Below, one piece after another: positions 12,391 through 22,639 of a DNA stretch of 30,000 nucleotides. The stretch is from Chrysomallon squamiferum. Lineage: Eukaryota > Mollusca > Gastropoda > Neomphalida > Peltospiridae. The position numbers and the translations under genes are program-made. Numbering within the stretch: position 1 is the first letter of the stretch; every line of letters starts with the position of its first letter. The stretch lies in contig CM022677.1 in the NCBI GenBank assembly GCA_012295275.1, forward strand, positions 25,213,121-25,243,120, given 5' to 3'. The notes below the pieces were generated by a model. The model had not been told where the DNA came from. It searched no databases and was given only the letters and a program-made list of their open reading frames with translations.

Positions 12391-12562
12391 AAAAAGGATG
12401 ATGGTAACGATGACAACGATTATAATGATGATAGCAATAATAATTGTGATGATGATGATGGTGATGGTGCTAATAAAAGCAATGGCGATGATTATTATGA
12501 TAATTGTGATAATTATGATGATAACGATAATGGTTATGATGATGATGGTGATACTAAGCATT
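12391..12562. repeat. Imperfect (GAT)n / (AAT)n array
   Basis: ATGATG with ATAACG, GGTGAT and AATTGT variants. Ile/Met frames on both strands are artefacts. Confidence 0.9.
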
Positions 12563-12662
12563 TACAATATTTGTTTTTGTTAATGTGTACATAATTAAAA
12601 CTTGTAAAGCAAGATTTTAAAATAATATAATACAATAGTTAATGTTCCTATTCCTCATCATC

Positions 12663-12664
<2 letters not shown>

Positions 12665-12746
<82 letters not shown>

Positions 12747-12751
12747 CATAT

Positions 12752-12800
<49 letters not shown>

Positions 12801-12810
12801 CTCTCTCTCT
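12665..12810. repeat. (TC)n-(CA)n-(TC)n compound microsatellite
   Basis: TC to 12743, an 11-base junction, CA to about 12797, then a short TC run to 12810. Confidence 0.97.
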
Positions 12811-13200
12811 ATTTCATTTTCATTTTGCGTTTGTACGTTGTCTGTCTTCATATCTATATTTGTATCAGTCTTTCAGATTATTTATTTCTGGTTTGCCCAG
12901 TCTGAAGTTCTGTGTTTTGTCCTAATCTATATTTCTGTCTCGGTTGTTCCAAATGTAAGTGTGTAAGTGCATGTCTGTGCATTTGAATGTATGTGTTTGC
13001 TTAAGAATGTATTTTTGTCTGTGATATTGAATGTTTCGTCTGTCTTTTTTTTTTTTTATGCTTTTATAGGTCTGTGCGCGTAAGTTTGTGTATGTGTGCA
13101 TTTGTGCATTTTGTGTGTGTGTGTTTATTTATATATGCGTATACAGATATATTCCTTTCGTGTTTGATAAGATAATATCTGGACTCTAATATATCCTCTA
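12811..13200. other. TG/TTTG-rich degenerate tract; no gene
   Basis: Repeated TGTGTAAGTG, TGTGCATTTG and TGTGTTTG words suggest a decayed TG-rich array. No exon was seen. Confidence 0.5.
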
Positions 13201-13202
13201 AC

Positions 13203-13480
13203 TATTAAATAAATAAACAAACAAACAAACAAACAAACAAACAAATAAACAAAGAAATAATGGAACAAATAAAATAAATTAAACTAAATAAAATACGTCA
13301 ATAGATAGATAAATAAATAAATGAATGAATAAAATAAAATAAAATGAAATGAAACGAAATAAAATGAAACAAAAATAAAATGAAACAAAACAATATAAAA
13401 TAAACAAATAAAGCAAAATAAAACGAACCAAAAACGAATAAAAAAATAAATAAAACGAAAACAAAATAAATGGCAAACGA
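13203..13480. repeat. (AAAC)n / (AAAT)n tetranucleotide tract
   Basis: AAAC units, then AAAT, GAAT and AAATG variants over about 275 bp, nearly free of T-runs on the plus strand. Minus-strand Phe-rich frames are artefacts. Confidence 0.92.
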
Positions 13481-13527
13481 CAAACGAGAACGGTTCTCCG
13501 ATTAACGCGGTGTAATTTCCGCAGGAA

Positions 13528-13540
13528 GACGTCACGTGAC
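13528..13540. promoter_or_regulatory. Overlapping CRE-like and E-box motif
   Basis: GACGTCACGTGAC combines a CRE half (GACGTCA) and a 10-bp palindromic E-box, GTCACGTGAC. The same 10-mer followed by T recurs at 20914-20923 upstream of the calexcitin-like first exon. Confidence 0.4.
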
Positions 13541-13611
13541 TGCCGCATGTATTAAGTTAGCTACCACGGGCGAGAACCACTCACACCAGACATGTTTCAT
13601 TTCCTGCAGAG

Positions 13612-13629
13612 AACGCCACCTAGCGGCAG
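13612..13629 (-). promoter_or_regulatory. CTCF-like binding site
   Basis: On the minus strand the site reads CTGCCGCTAGGTGGCGTT. Its core CTAGGTGGCG matches the bilaterian CTCF consensus (C-Y-A-G-R-T/G-G-G-C-G). CTCF is present in lophotrochozoans and marks chromatin loop anchors. Occupancy is unknown. Confidence 0.4.
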
Positions 13630-13647
13630 TTCTAATTAGTGTACTGT

Positions 13648-13655
13648 TATATAAG
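13648..13655 (+). promoter_or_regulatory. TATA-box-like element
   Basis: TATATAAG matches the TATAWAAG consensus. It lies 62 bp before an ATG, leaving room for a start site near 13680 and a ~30-nt leader. AT-rich DNA produces TATA-like words often, but this one sits inside a GC-richer island. Confidence 0.3.
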
Positions 13656-13709
13656 AATAGCTGAGCTCGCGCTTGTTCTAATAAGGTGCGGCTCAGAACG
13701 GTTTTCAAC

Positions 13710-13790
13710 ATGGCCTTATTTAAAAGGGGTCGTGTCTTCTCGATCTTCTGCTGCCAGATGAATTATTGGCGAATTAATCCAGGAGATTAA
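13710..13790 (+). CDS. Putative 26-residue small ORF
   Basis: ATG in a strong animal context (CAACATGG) opens a 26-codon frame beginning MALFKRGRVFSIFCCQMNYW and ending in TAA. It is basic at the front, with a short hydrophobic centre. No homologue is recognised. Placement behind a TATA-like box is the only reason to list it. It could equally be non-coding enhancer sequence. Confidence 0.15.
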   Translation: MALFKRGRVFSIFCCQMNYWRINPGD

Positions 13791-13961
13791 TAAAAAGTGT
13801 ATTATACTGAATGTATATGCGGAGCTGCTGAATGTATATATGTTTGTAACGATTGACTGAGCATGTTTAACTGGGGAAAAACGTACGTATGGTTAGTAAA
13901 TGTTTATGCAGTCAGTGCATGTAGGTGTATTATTTGTAAATTCATAATTAGTGACTGTATA

Positions 13962-13966
<5 letters not shown>

Positions 13967-14011
<45 letters not shown>

Positions 14012-14060
14012 ATAATAATAATAATAATAATAAAAATAAATAAATAAATAAATAAATAAT
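13967..14060. repeat. (ACT)n-(AAT)n-(AAAT)n compound microsatellite
   Basis: About 15 ACT units pass into AAT units and then AAAT tetranucleotides. The poly-Ser/Ile minus frame is an artefact. Confidence 0.95.
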
Positions 14061-14094
14061 CACTCATACACACACACACTTGTCTTCTGAAATA

Positions 14095-14620
14095 ATATAT
14101 GTGTTTAAATAGTGAATCTACTCGTATAATTAGTAAATATATGTGCATTATCGGTAAATATGTGTCTGCTCAGTTAATTTATCTGTAGATAGTGAATATA
14201 TGTGTATAATTAGTAAATGTATGTGCATAATTAGTATGTGTAATATCAGTAAATACGTGTACCTCAATAAATTTAAGTGTGTAAATTGTGAATGTAGTAT
14301 ACAACTAGTGAATATATGTGTAATTATTAATACATCTGTGTAAATAGTGGATATGTGTATGTAAATAGTGAATATGCATGTGTAAATAGTGAATGTGTGC
14401 GTAAATAGTGAATGTATGTGTACTTAGTGAATATAAATGTGTAATTATTTAATCTATTTGTGAAAATACTGAAAATGTGTGCGTGTAAATAGTGAATGTA
14501 TACGTGTAAATAGTGAACATGTGTGCAATTAGTGAATATGTGTCTGTAAAAAAGAAAAAAAAAAAGTGAATTTGCACGAGTAAATATTGAATCTGTGTGT
14601 GTGTGTGTGTGTGTGTAATT
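14095..14620. repeat. Decayed short minisatellite (GTAAATAGTGAATATGTGT family)
   Basis: Some 20 copies of a word close to GTAAATAGTGAATATGTGT at variable spacing of about 18-26 bp, ending in a (GT)n patch at 14598-14616. Best preserved at 14338-14410. Confidence 0.8.
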
Positions 14621-15249
14621 AGCTCGAGTTTACGCTGATGCGGACTAGACTGGTTCTAAACCAGCTTAGCCTGGGTTTTTTTTTTTTTTTTTTTGCCTCT
14701 TTGAACGATCTCACTGGACATTTCGCAAACACGCTTCGCCTGAATCCTTTCGCTGTGTAAACAGGCTGTGTCTGTTGACCCAAGCACGACAACGCTAATG
14801 CGAAACGAATACATCAAGAAGAAAATAGTTCGATAAAAAAAAAAAAAAAAAAATCGTCCATTTCTACAGCGTTTCGCACTTAACGAGCTTTTGTTCTCTC
14901 GACAACAACGACGGCGGCGACAACGTAGTAAAACGTAATGCGGGGAACGTTTGTCGAGTAGCCACTTATCCAAAATGTCTTCTTTTTTTCTTTTTTTCAT
15001 CGTCGTTTCTGCTCAAGAACGAGGGAAGATAATGCAAGCCGTATGGATTTTGAGCGCGTGTGCTCGATAATAAACACAATGAGAGAAAGAAAAGATTAAA
15101 AAAAAAAAAAAAAAAAAGGAAAGAGGAAGAAATACCGATTTAATGTATCGCAATATTTACGTGTGTTCGAGCGGAACACCGGAGTAATAAAATATTTGTT
15201 TGATGTTCTTTTTTTTTTTTTCTGATTGAATTTATTTCTTTGTCCGTAA
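14621..15249. other. Complex sequence with short A/T runs; no gene assigned
   Basis: CpG-containing sequence interrupted by T- and A-runs at about 14677-14694, 14837-14853 and 15099-15117. A 114-codon minus-strand frame crosses two of these runs and has no recognisable domain. A palindrome CTGGTT-cta-AACCAG lies near 14648-14662. Confidence 0.4.
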
Positions 15250-15431
15250 TGGGTTCTACACTACTGCTTCTACTACTATTGTCGCTACTTCTGTCATTAT
15301 TACTAGTGCTGCTGCTACTACTACTGCTGTTACTGCTACAACTACTTCTATTACTGCTGTTTCTGTTGCTACTACTGCTACTAATAATACTCTGACGACT
15401 ATAATCGCTATTTCTATTATCATTACTACTG

Positions 15432-15473
<42 letters not shown>

Positions 15474-15517
15474 TTGTTTCTAGTGCTGCCGCTGATAATT
15501 CTACTACCCTTACAGCA

Positions 15518-15548
<31 letters not shown>

Positions 15549-15745
15549 TTGCTGTTGCTACTACTACTAATAATCGTAATCGCTACTTCTCTGATTAATA
15601 TTACTACTACTGTTTCCATTTCTTTTGATGCCGTTACTGCTACTACTACCTCTACTACCACTGCAACTACAGCTAGTACAATTACTTTATTATTTCTACT
15701 GTTATTACTGTGACTGCTTATCGTTGCTGTTACTATTACTTCTTT
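15250..15745. repeat. Imperfect (ACT)n / (GCT)n array, ~495 bp
   Basis: CTACTACTG and GCTGCTGCT trinucleotides with many substitutions; cleanest at 15426-15474. It is the reverse complement in type of the AGT arrays at 0.9-1.8 and 5.7-6.3 kb. Poly-Ser and poly-Leu frames are artefacts. Confidence 0.93.
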
Positions 15746-15853
15746 TGACAAGTTAATTGCTACAATACAGAAATTAGTTTTATTGAAATAAAAAATCGAG
15801 AGTGTACTTCAGTCAGATTGCTTCATCTAATCTTTGATAAGATCATCAGACTA

Positions 15854-15970
<117 letters not shown>

Positions 15971-16092
15971 TCTTAGGTGTTTACAAAAGCAATAAAATAA
16001 AGTAATTACTTAGATGTGTATTTTACGTCAAATATTGATTTTTTTCAACAATTTATTATAATTAATAAATCAGTACGTTATAAAACGAGTTC

Positions 16093-16094
<2 letters not shown>

Positions 16095-16186
<92 letters not shown>
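16095..16186. repeat. (TC)n microsatellite
   Basis: About 45 TC units with one GTC interruption, only ~130 bp from a (GA)n array of similar length. Together they form an inverted pair. Confidence 0.97.
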
Positions 16187-16190
<4 letters not shown>

Positions 16191-16210
16191 TTCTCGTAAT
16201 TCCTTACAAA

Positions 16211-16334
16211 CGTAAAAAAAAAAAAAACAAAATAAATAAAATAATAATAAAAATAACACAAAACACCTCAGTCCTGCCACCCTTGAAAAAAAAGAAAAGA
16301 AGAAAAGAAAAAATAAATATATATATATATATAA

Positions 16335-16366
<32 letters not shown>

Positions 16367-16492
16367 AAAGAAAAAAGACAAAGGAAATCAGTAAGGTAAT
16401 TGTAAATAAAAGGAAGATTCAGCGGAGAAAGTCCCTGGAGAGGCAACAATGAGTGACTGGCAAAAAATCCTAAATGACAGACATGCATAAAC

Positions 16493-16536
<44 letters not shown>

Positions 16537-16626
16537 AAAGAAAGTTAATTAAAGAGACAAGAAATGACATATATGTTCAGCGCGCCATATGTCAGTACAT
16601 ATTTAAAAAAAAAAAAAAAAAAAAAA
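16211..16626. repeat. A-rich tract with several long poly-A runs
   Basis: A-runs at about 16213-16227, 16334-16370, 16495-16534 and 16603-16626 enclose a short complex segment (16395-16490). That segment has a plus-strand frame reading KVPGEATMSDWQKIL. The A-runs may be retroposon tails or plain slippage products. Confidence 0.8.
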
Positions 16627-16784
16627 CGCAAGAGATGTGTGCTTTAAGTGAGTTGACTTTTCCCATATTTCAAGTTTTACATAATTAAAGAAGGTGACAT
16701 ATTAATGTGTATTGATTTTTGTCTTATGTTTTTGAAGAAGAAATTCAATACGTTTATCACTACAACTACAGCTGCAAAATGACT

Positions 16785-17030
16785 TTGTCGTCGACAATGG
16801 CTGCTTGCATCTCGGGTTAAATGACGTAGACGTATAAAAGTTGTGTTTTTTATTTGGTTTTTTTTTCTCATTGTTGCTGCTGTCGTCGTCGACGTTGTTA
16901 TGGTGACGAACTGGGATGAGATCAAATAAATGTGTTTGCACAGCGCACTAGTAGCTGAAAAGTGTAATTAAATAACGTAGACGTATGAGAGTTCCTTGTT
17001 GACGTCGTTGTCGTAGTTGTCATGAAAAAA
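16785..17030. repeat. Diverged direct duplication, ~150-bp spacing
   Basis: TTAAATGACGTAGACGTATAAAAGTT (from about 16816) recurs as TTAAATAACGTAGACGTATGAGAGTT (from about 16967), each followed by a GTCGTCG / GACGTCGTTGTCG-type segment. The first copy includes an RFX-type X-box (16894-16907, GTTGTTATGGTGAC). Confidence 0.7.
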
Positions 17031-17059
17031 ACAAAGCTATTTTGCGGAGAAATTGTCAA

Positions 17060-17598
17060 ATCAGATGAGGAAAACCCAGTTTACTTAATCCGAGTTGACA
17101 GAACAGTTAATTCTTTTTTTTTTTTCATAAACTAATTGTGAATTATTTTACATAAAGTGTTGACACTCCATTCAACTATTTTATGTAATCTGAATAGAGA
17201 TGCAAGTAAATTTATTTTTATCTAAAATTTCTTAACGATTTACATAAACAAGTAGAAAGGTCATTGAGCTTTGTGTAATAAGATAACTAGAGAAAAAAGT
17301 GAGCTCTGTTTACATAAACTGTCTACAAATGTCAGTAAACTATTTTTACACAATCTAAATAGACAGTCTAATAAGCTGTTTTTACTTAAAGAAAAGAAAA
17401 AGAACAAGTAAATTATCTTTACATAAACGCTCTAGACCTACCAGTAAATTATTTTCATATGAACTCTCAAGAGAGATAAATAAAATATATTAACACAAAT
17501 TGTCTAGAGACATTAGTAAACTATTTTTTGCAGAATCAGATGAATAGAGCCACAAAGCTAATTATTATTATTATTATTATTATTATTTATTTATTATT

Positions 17599-17658
<60 letters not shown>

Positions 17659-18482
17659 TTTTATTAGTATTTATTTATTTATTATTACTATTTTTTTTTT
17701 TTTTTTTTTTTTTACGTAATCGGATGGGATTGACATTTATATCATATTTACACAATTTTTTATTTTTTACTTTTTATTTTTTATTTCTTACAGGATCTCC
17801 ATAGTACCGTAATACCATTACCGAGTTCATATAAAAAAAAGAAAAAAAAAGATAAAAAAGATATTATTCTTGTCTGCTAATAATCCGATCAGACAAAACA
17901 CAAAATTATATTCATGATACTCTGCAGACAGATCTTAAACTTTCTTTATCATAAATTTGCCTGGCGGACTGGAATTTGTGTTCACGGATTCAGAAGACAA
18001 ATTATTCAGACAAACCAAGTAAACTAATTTTATTTAAGATCATTAAAGAGACGTGCAAACTCTTTTTACATCAATTAGAAAAAAAAATAACAAAAATATT
18101 AGTTTTATTACTTTTGTTGACATAAACTATGTAGACAGATGGGTAAATTGATTTTTACACAAACAGTTCAGACAAAATAGTAAACGGTTTTTATGTGAAT
18201 TCTTTACAGATATCTGTAAGCTGTTTTTCTGTTGTTTCTTTTTTTTTATTATTATTATTTTTTTTTTTCTTTTTTTTTACATTCAACTGAGTAACAGAAA
18301 AACGTCATTACAATTTTTTTTTCTTTACATAAAGTGAGTAGACATATAGGTAAGTTATTTTTTTTTCTTACACAAACATTTCATGGAGCATGAGAAATTA
18401 TTTTCATTTAAACTCATTAGAGAGATCTTTTTACATAAATTTAAGTATAAAATTAGAAAACTATTAATATTATCACTTCTTG

Positions 18483-18514
<32 letters not shown>

Positions 18515-18975
18515 AACAAAGTAGACACATCGGTAAACTACCTTTTCTTTTCTTCTTACACAAACAAATCAGACAATCACAGTAAACTGGTTTTATATAA
18601 ACTCGTTACAGAGTCCTGCAAAATTTCTTTAGACACATCAGCCTAACAGATTACACAAACATATTTTTACACAAACAGTTTAGACAAAAGCAGCAAACTG
18701 CTTGTACATCAACTCATTAGACAGACACGTAAAACCCTGTTTACATAAATTTACCTAGCCGAATAGATTTTTTTATTTATTTACTTACTTACTTATTTAT
18801 TTATTTATCTTTTTTTCTACATAAACTGTGTATAGAGATCGTTAAACAGTTCGGACAAAACAATAATTTTATTTTTAATGTAAACTCATCAGACAAAAAC
18901 GCGTAAGATATATTTTCTACGTCTATTTGACTAACGAACTGGAAGTCTGTTGTAACTTAAACTGTCTAGACATAT
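17060..18975. repeat. Large decayed satellite with ~36-bp period
   Basis: For about 1.9 kb the words TTTTTACATAAACT, GTCTAGACAGA and CAGTAAACT alternate at about 36-bp intervals. Six consecutive units of 34-37 bp are readable at 17310-17522, and further units at 17990-18240 and 18600-18770. Later microsatellites and poly-T runs have inserted into or grown out of it. No coding potential was seen. Confidence 0.75.
17562..17714. repeat. (ATT)n-(TTTA)n-poly-T inside the 36-bp satellite
   Basis: ATT units, about 20 TTTA units, then a T-run, joined without spacers. Confidence 0.95.
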
Positions 18976-19038
18976 TTCTCACATTTTCCCCCCACCCACA
19001 ACCACGACGATGTTTCCAACGTCACACGAGTTCACGGC

Positions 19039-19088
19039 GATAGACTGGTTGTCGTGTCTAGTTAACGACGGCTGACTGCCAGTCTATC
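19039..19088. repeat. Inverted repeat
   Basis: GATAGACTGG at 19039-19048 is exactly complementary to CCAGTCTATC at 19079-19088, with a smaller GTCGT/ACGAC pair inside. It sits in a GC-richer stretch (18985-19160) without a visible gene. No transposon terminal repeat is recognised. Confidence 0.6.
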
Positions 19089-19162
19089 ACGAAACGCGCT
19101 AAATCAGTGACGAAGATGTATTAATTCGAACACAAAATGACCAGTCACGCGATAACACGTGC

Positions 19163-19906
<744 letters not shown>

Positions 19907-19988
<82 letters not shown>
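19907..19988. repeat. (GA)n microsatellite
   Basis: About 41 GA units. Confidence 0.97.
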
Positions 19989-19991
<3 letters not shown>

Positions 19992-20074
19992 TCAAATAAT
20001 CTAATGTTAATGTAGTATTAATTTAAAAAGTAAAATGGTGTTTTCGTTTGAGACGCAAATATCTTCAAATATTA

Positions 20075-20660
20075 AATTATTATTATTAGCATTATCGTAA
20101 CATCCTCGTCATCATAATCATAATTATCATCATTATTAAATTGGGAAACGATAGGTTTTAAAGTCAGTTAAAACGTAAAATGCATTCGCTGCATTATATT
20201 GTAAAATAATAACCTTTTGACAAAAAAAAAAAAAAAATGAAAAATGAAAAGAAAAGAAAAGACAAAAGAAGAAATAAAAAGAAAGAAATAGCAATTAGAA
20301 AGAAAAAAGAAAGAAAAAAAACGAATTAAAAATTTTCAGAATAAATCAGAAATAAAAATTAAAAAAAAAAAAAAAGAAAAAGAAAAACAAAAAATTGAAG
20401 ATATGCAATTATAAAAAAAAAAAAAAAGTTAAAGCTTGCGACATAATAACACAACTGCGGCCTCAACAGCTCCGTGGTGAAAATGCTGCAGTCGCTAATG
20501 ATGACAATGATTCAAATAATAACAACAACAACAATAATGAAATAAAATAACGAAAAAAAAAAAAAAAAAGAAGAAAGAAATATAATGATAATGATGATTC
20601 CAACAATAACATCAACAACAAGCGCAAAATACGCAACAAAAACCAGTAACAAGAAGGAAA
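20075..20660. other. Purine-rich low-complexity intron sequence
   Basis: Short ATT and CATCAT patches, then long A/G-rich runs (20221-20430) and AAC/AAT repeats (20515-20660). The last 20 bases abut the donor of the calexcitin-like exon, so this is the start of its first intron. Confidence 0.6.
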
Positions 20661-20676
20661 CATTTCAGTAACTTAC

Positions 20677-20737
20677 CGTACAGCGTATTAAAGACATCTA
20701 GAATTTTCTTCTTCTGAAAATCTGTGAGTTCAGACAT
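20677..20737 (-). CDS. First coding exon of a calexcitin-like EF-hand calcium-binding protein
   Basis: The minus strand reads ATG in a good context (AAA before it) and encodes MSELTDFQKKKILDVFNTLY, then one G before a consensus donor, G|GTAAGT. Calexcitins (neuronal and muscle EF-hand proteins of about 190 residues, related to sarcoplasmic calcium-binding proteins, first studied in squid and Hermissenda) begin with a near-identical helix: a DFQ-x-x-KI-x-x-VFNTFYD pattern. The split codon G|AY would supply exactly the Asp that starts EF-hand loop 1, so the intron falls at the expected residue. This is family knowledge plus direct reading. Only 20 codons are present, and the calcium loops themselves lie in later exons not found here. 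A related sarcoplasmic calcium-binding protein is the alternative. Confidence 0.8.
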
Positions 20738-20836
20738 TTTCCTTTGCTAAAACTGACGTCTTCCTGGACACGAACGCTATCGCAACAGTAACACCGTCGA
20801 CGGCTTTACAGTCTGAACTCGACTCAGGCTGCACCG
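20738..20836 (-). other. 5' UTR of the calexcitin-like gene, possibly starting at a splice acceptor
   Basis: Upstream of the ATG on the minus strand, 99 bases of complex, CpG-containing sequence follow a long pyrimidine tract and GATATCACAG. This would serve as a 3' splice site with the exon beginning at 20836, which would imply a further non-coding 5' exon. Alternatively transcription starts inside this stretch (a TCAGACT initiator-like word is at about 20805-20811). A CRE-like GACGTCA lies within it. Confidence 0.5.
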
Positions 20837-20907
20837 CTGTGATATCAAAAAAAAAAAAAAAAAAAGAAGAAGAAAATATATTTGTAAACCCAGAGATCGA
20901 TATTTTT

Positions 20908-20945
20908 AGATGTGTCACGTGACTCGTCGACAGCGACTCGCTGTG
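20908..20945 (-). promoter_or_regulatory. Probable proximal regulatory elements of the calexcitin-like gene
   Basis: Contains the palindromic E-box GTCACGTGAC (20914-20923) and a 15-bp palindrome, ACAGCGACTCGCTGT (20930-20944), about 180-200 bp upstream of the start codon in a CpG-containing patch. No clear TATA box lies between. The E-box 10-mer also occurs at 13531-13540. Confidence 0.4.
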
Positions 20946-20989
20946 AGTCTGTTTTCAGCGTTCGATCTGAGGCGGAAACATTATTATTT

Positions 20990-21109
20990 CATGTATGATG
21001 CATATATATGTATATATATATCAGTTTTCTTTTGTGTGTCACTCGTATATCATTTTTAATTACGTGGAACAGATTGTTATGTCGTTAATGTGCTTTGATG
21101 AAAGGAAAG

Positions 21110-21158
<49 letters not shown>

Positions 21159-21308
21159 ATATTAAAATAAAAATAAAAAATCCGGATTAATAAATAAATA
21201 AATCAAGGTATAATGCCATTACATTTTTTAATTTATTTTATTTTATTATATATGACTGAAATTTTAGCAGTTACATACATACACACACACACACATACAC
21301 ACACACAT

Positions 21309-21340
<32 letters not shown>
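20990..21340. repeat. (TA)n, long poly-A and (CA)n tracts
   Basis: TA patch near 21001-21021, an A-run of about 43 (21113-21156), AATA units, then (CA)n with TACA interruptions at 21275-21340. Confidence 0.92.
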
Positions 21341-21343
<3 letters not shown>

Positions 21344-21398
21344 CAAACATTTATTTACTGTATTTCTTAATTATGTTTCTTCATTAAATTTTCAACAG

Positions 21399-21429
21399 AG
21401 AAGAGGAAGAGAAGCAAGATGAAGAGCGA

Positions 21430-21464
<35 letters not shown>

Positions 21465-21534
21465 CGAAGAAGAAAAAAAGGACAAAACAAATCTTAAAAT
21501 TTTCTTTTTCATATCGGGTATTACACGAGGATAA
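21399..21534 (+). other. Possible acidic terminal exon around a (GAT)n array
   Basis: A good acceptor (TTAAATTTTCAACAG) precedes a plus-strand frame reading EEEEKQDEERDDDD and onward through about a dozen Asp to EEEKKDKTNL, then a stop at 21532-21534. Acidic tails of this kind occur in chromatin and nucleolar proteins. However, (GAT)n microsatellites without function are common in this window, and no other exon of such a gene is visible. Confidence 0.2.
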
Positions 21535-21539
21535 TAATT

Positions 21540-21700
21540 CGTTGTCAAGCAACGACTCTTCCCCCTGCCCTCCCCCCTTCTTAAGAGCCTCATGTTTTGA
21601 AGAAATAAATATCTTCTTTGATGTGATAAATAGGTTGCTAACATTGTAACCCCCCATAGGTATGTCTCTCCCCCTGTCTCTGTCCAATTTCGAACGAGTT
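21540..21700. other. C-rich (minus-strand G-rich) patch
   Basis: Runs of C at 21561-21587, 21650-21655 and 21670-21675 in otherwise AT-rich DNA. A small hairpin TCGTTG-tcaag-CAACGA lies at about 21538-21555. No gene is assigned. From 21700 to 22100 the sequence is A-rich and T-rich low complexity. Confidence 0.4.
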
Positions 21701-22107
21701 TTATGTCTTGAAGAAAAAAAAAAAGAAAAGAAAAAAGAAAAAAAGAAATCTTTTATGTTGTAATAACATACGAATATTGAGAAACCATCGTCTGTGAAGA
21801 TTTATTTTAATTTTTATACATTTTTAATTTTTTTGTTTTTTAATTTTATTGACCCATCAACAACGACAGTACTGTCATCAGCATCAAAACCAAGAAAGAA
21901 AAGAAAAGAAAAGAAAAACAACAACAAAAAAAAACCAGACGTCATTAGTGTCAAAGCCGTTGTTGTTTGTTGGTCACAACGTCTTTAAAGAAAAAGCAAT
22001 TTTATTTTATTTTATTTATTTATTTTTTTAACGTAAAAAGAAGCAACAACATTATTGTGGCAACTGTTATATAATACAACGAAACAGAACTGCCTCGGAT
22101 GATATAC

Positions 22108-22220
22108 TATGATGATGATGACGACTGTGATGATAATGACGAATGTGACGATGATGACTGTGATACATTAAATATTGTATTTTCTTTGATGACACGGTGA
22201 CAATAACGATGATAATAATA

Positions 22221-22276
<56 letters not shown>

Positions 22277-22295
22277 TTATTATTATTATTATGTT
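22108..22295. repeat. GAT-rich patch and (TTA)n microsatellite
   Basis: GATGATGACGACTGTGAT-type repeats (22108-22165), then about 25 TTA units (22220-22292). Confidence 0.93.
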
Positions 22296-22330
22296 ATTAT
22301 CAATAATTATAATTTGGCCCTTTCAACGAA

Positions 22331-22521
<191 letters not shown>

Positions 22522-22639
22522 GAAAACAGCACTGAATAAAATATTTGAAAAGAACGGAAGAGACAACTGGTGCTGCAGTGTAATTTTCTCTCAGTCGAAT
22601 CCTGTGTTAGAATACAAATCTGTATTTCATTAGCATTAA

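Larger units (their letters stand above)
13481..13800. promoter_or_regulatory. GC-richer unique island with promoter/enhancer motifs
   Basis: The clearest non-repetitive, CpG-containing island in the left 20 kb. It holds a joined CRE and E-box (GACGTCACGTGAC, 13528-13540), a CTCF-like site (13612-13629), a TATA box (13648-13655), a 26-codon ORF with a strong start context, and homeodomain-type cores (AATTATTGG, ATTAATCC). If the calexcitin-like gene's first intron spans this region, this would be an intronic enhancer or an internal promoter. The assignment is from motifs only. Confidence 0.4.

Noticed and set aside
14621-14665. tRNA-like B-box (GGTTCTAAACC) with an AGCTCGAGT word upstream, suggesting a tRNA or SINE
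   Set aside because: The two boxes are about 32 bases apart instead of about 45, no cloverleaf can be drawn, and the B-box lies in a small palindrome.
14656-15000. 114-codon minus-strand ORF
   Set aside because: It crosses two homopolymer runs, and its Lys/Phe stretches come from these; no domain.
17788-17860. Strong plus-strand acceptor (TTTATTTCTTACAG) followed by an open DLHSTVIPLPSSY frame
   Set aside because: The frame runs straight into an A-rich tract with no donor or stop/poly-A context; T-rich DNA gives many acceptor-like sites.
19039-19088. Inverted repeat as a MITE
   Set aside because: Arms are only 10 bp and asymmetrically spaced, with no target-site duplication; kept only as an inverted repeat.
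21113-21156. Long poly-A as a processed retroposon tail
   Set aside because: No coding or SINE-like body upstream and no flanking target-site duplication could be found by eye; many similar A-runs exist here.
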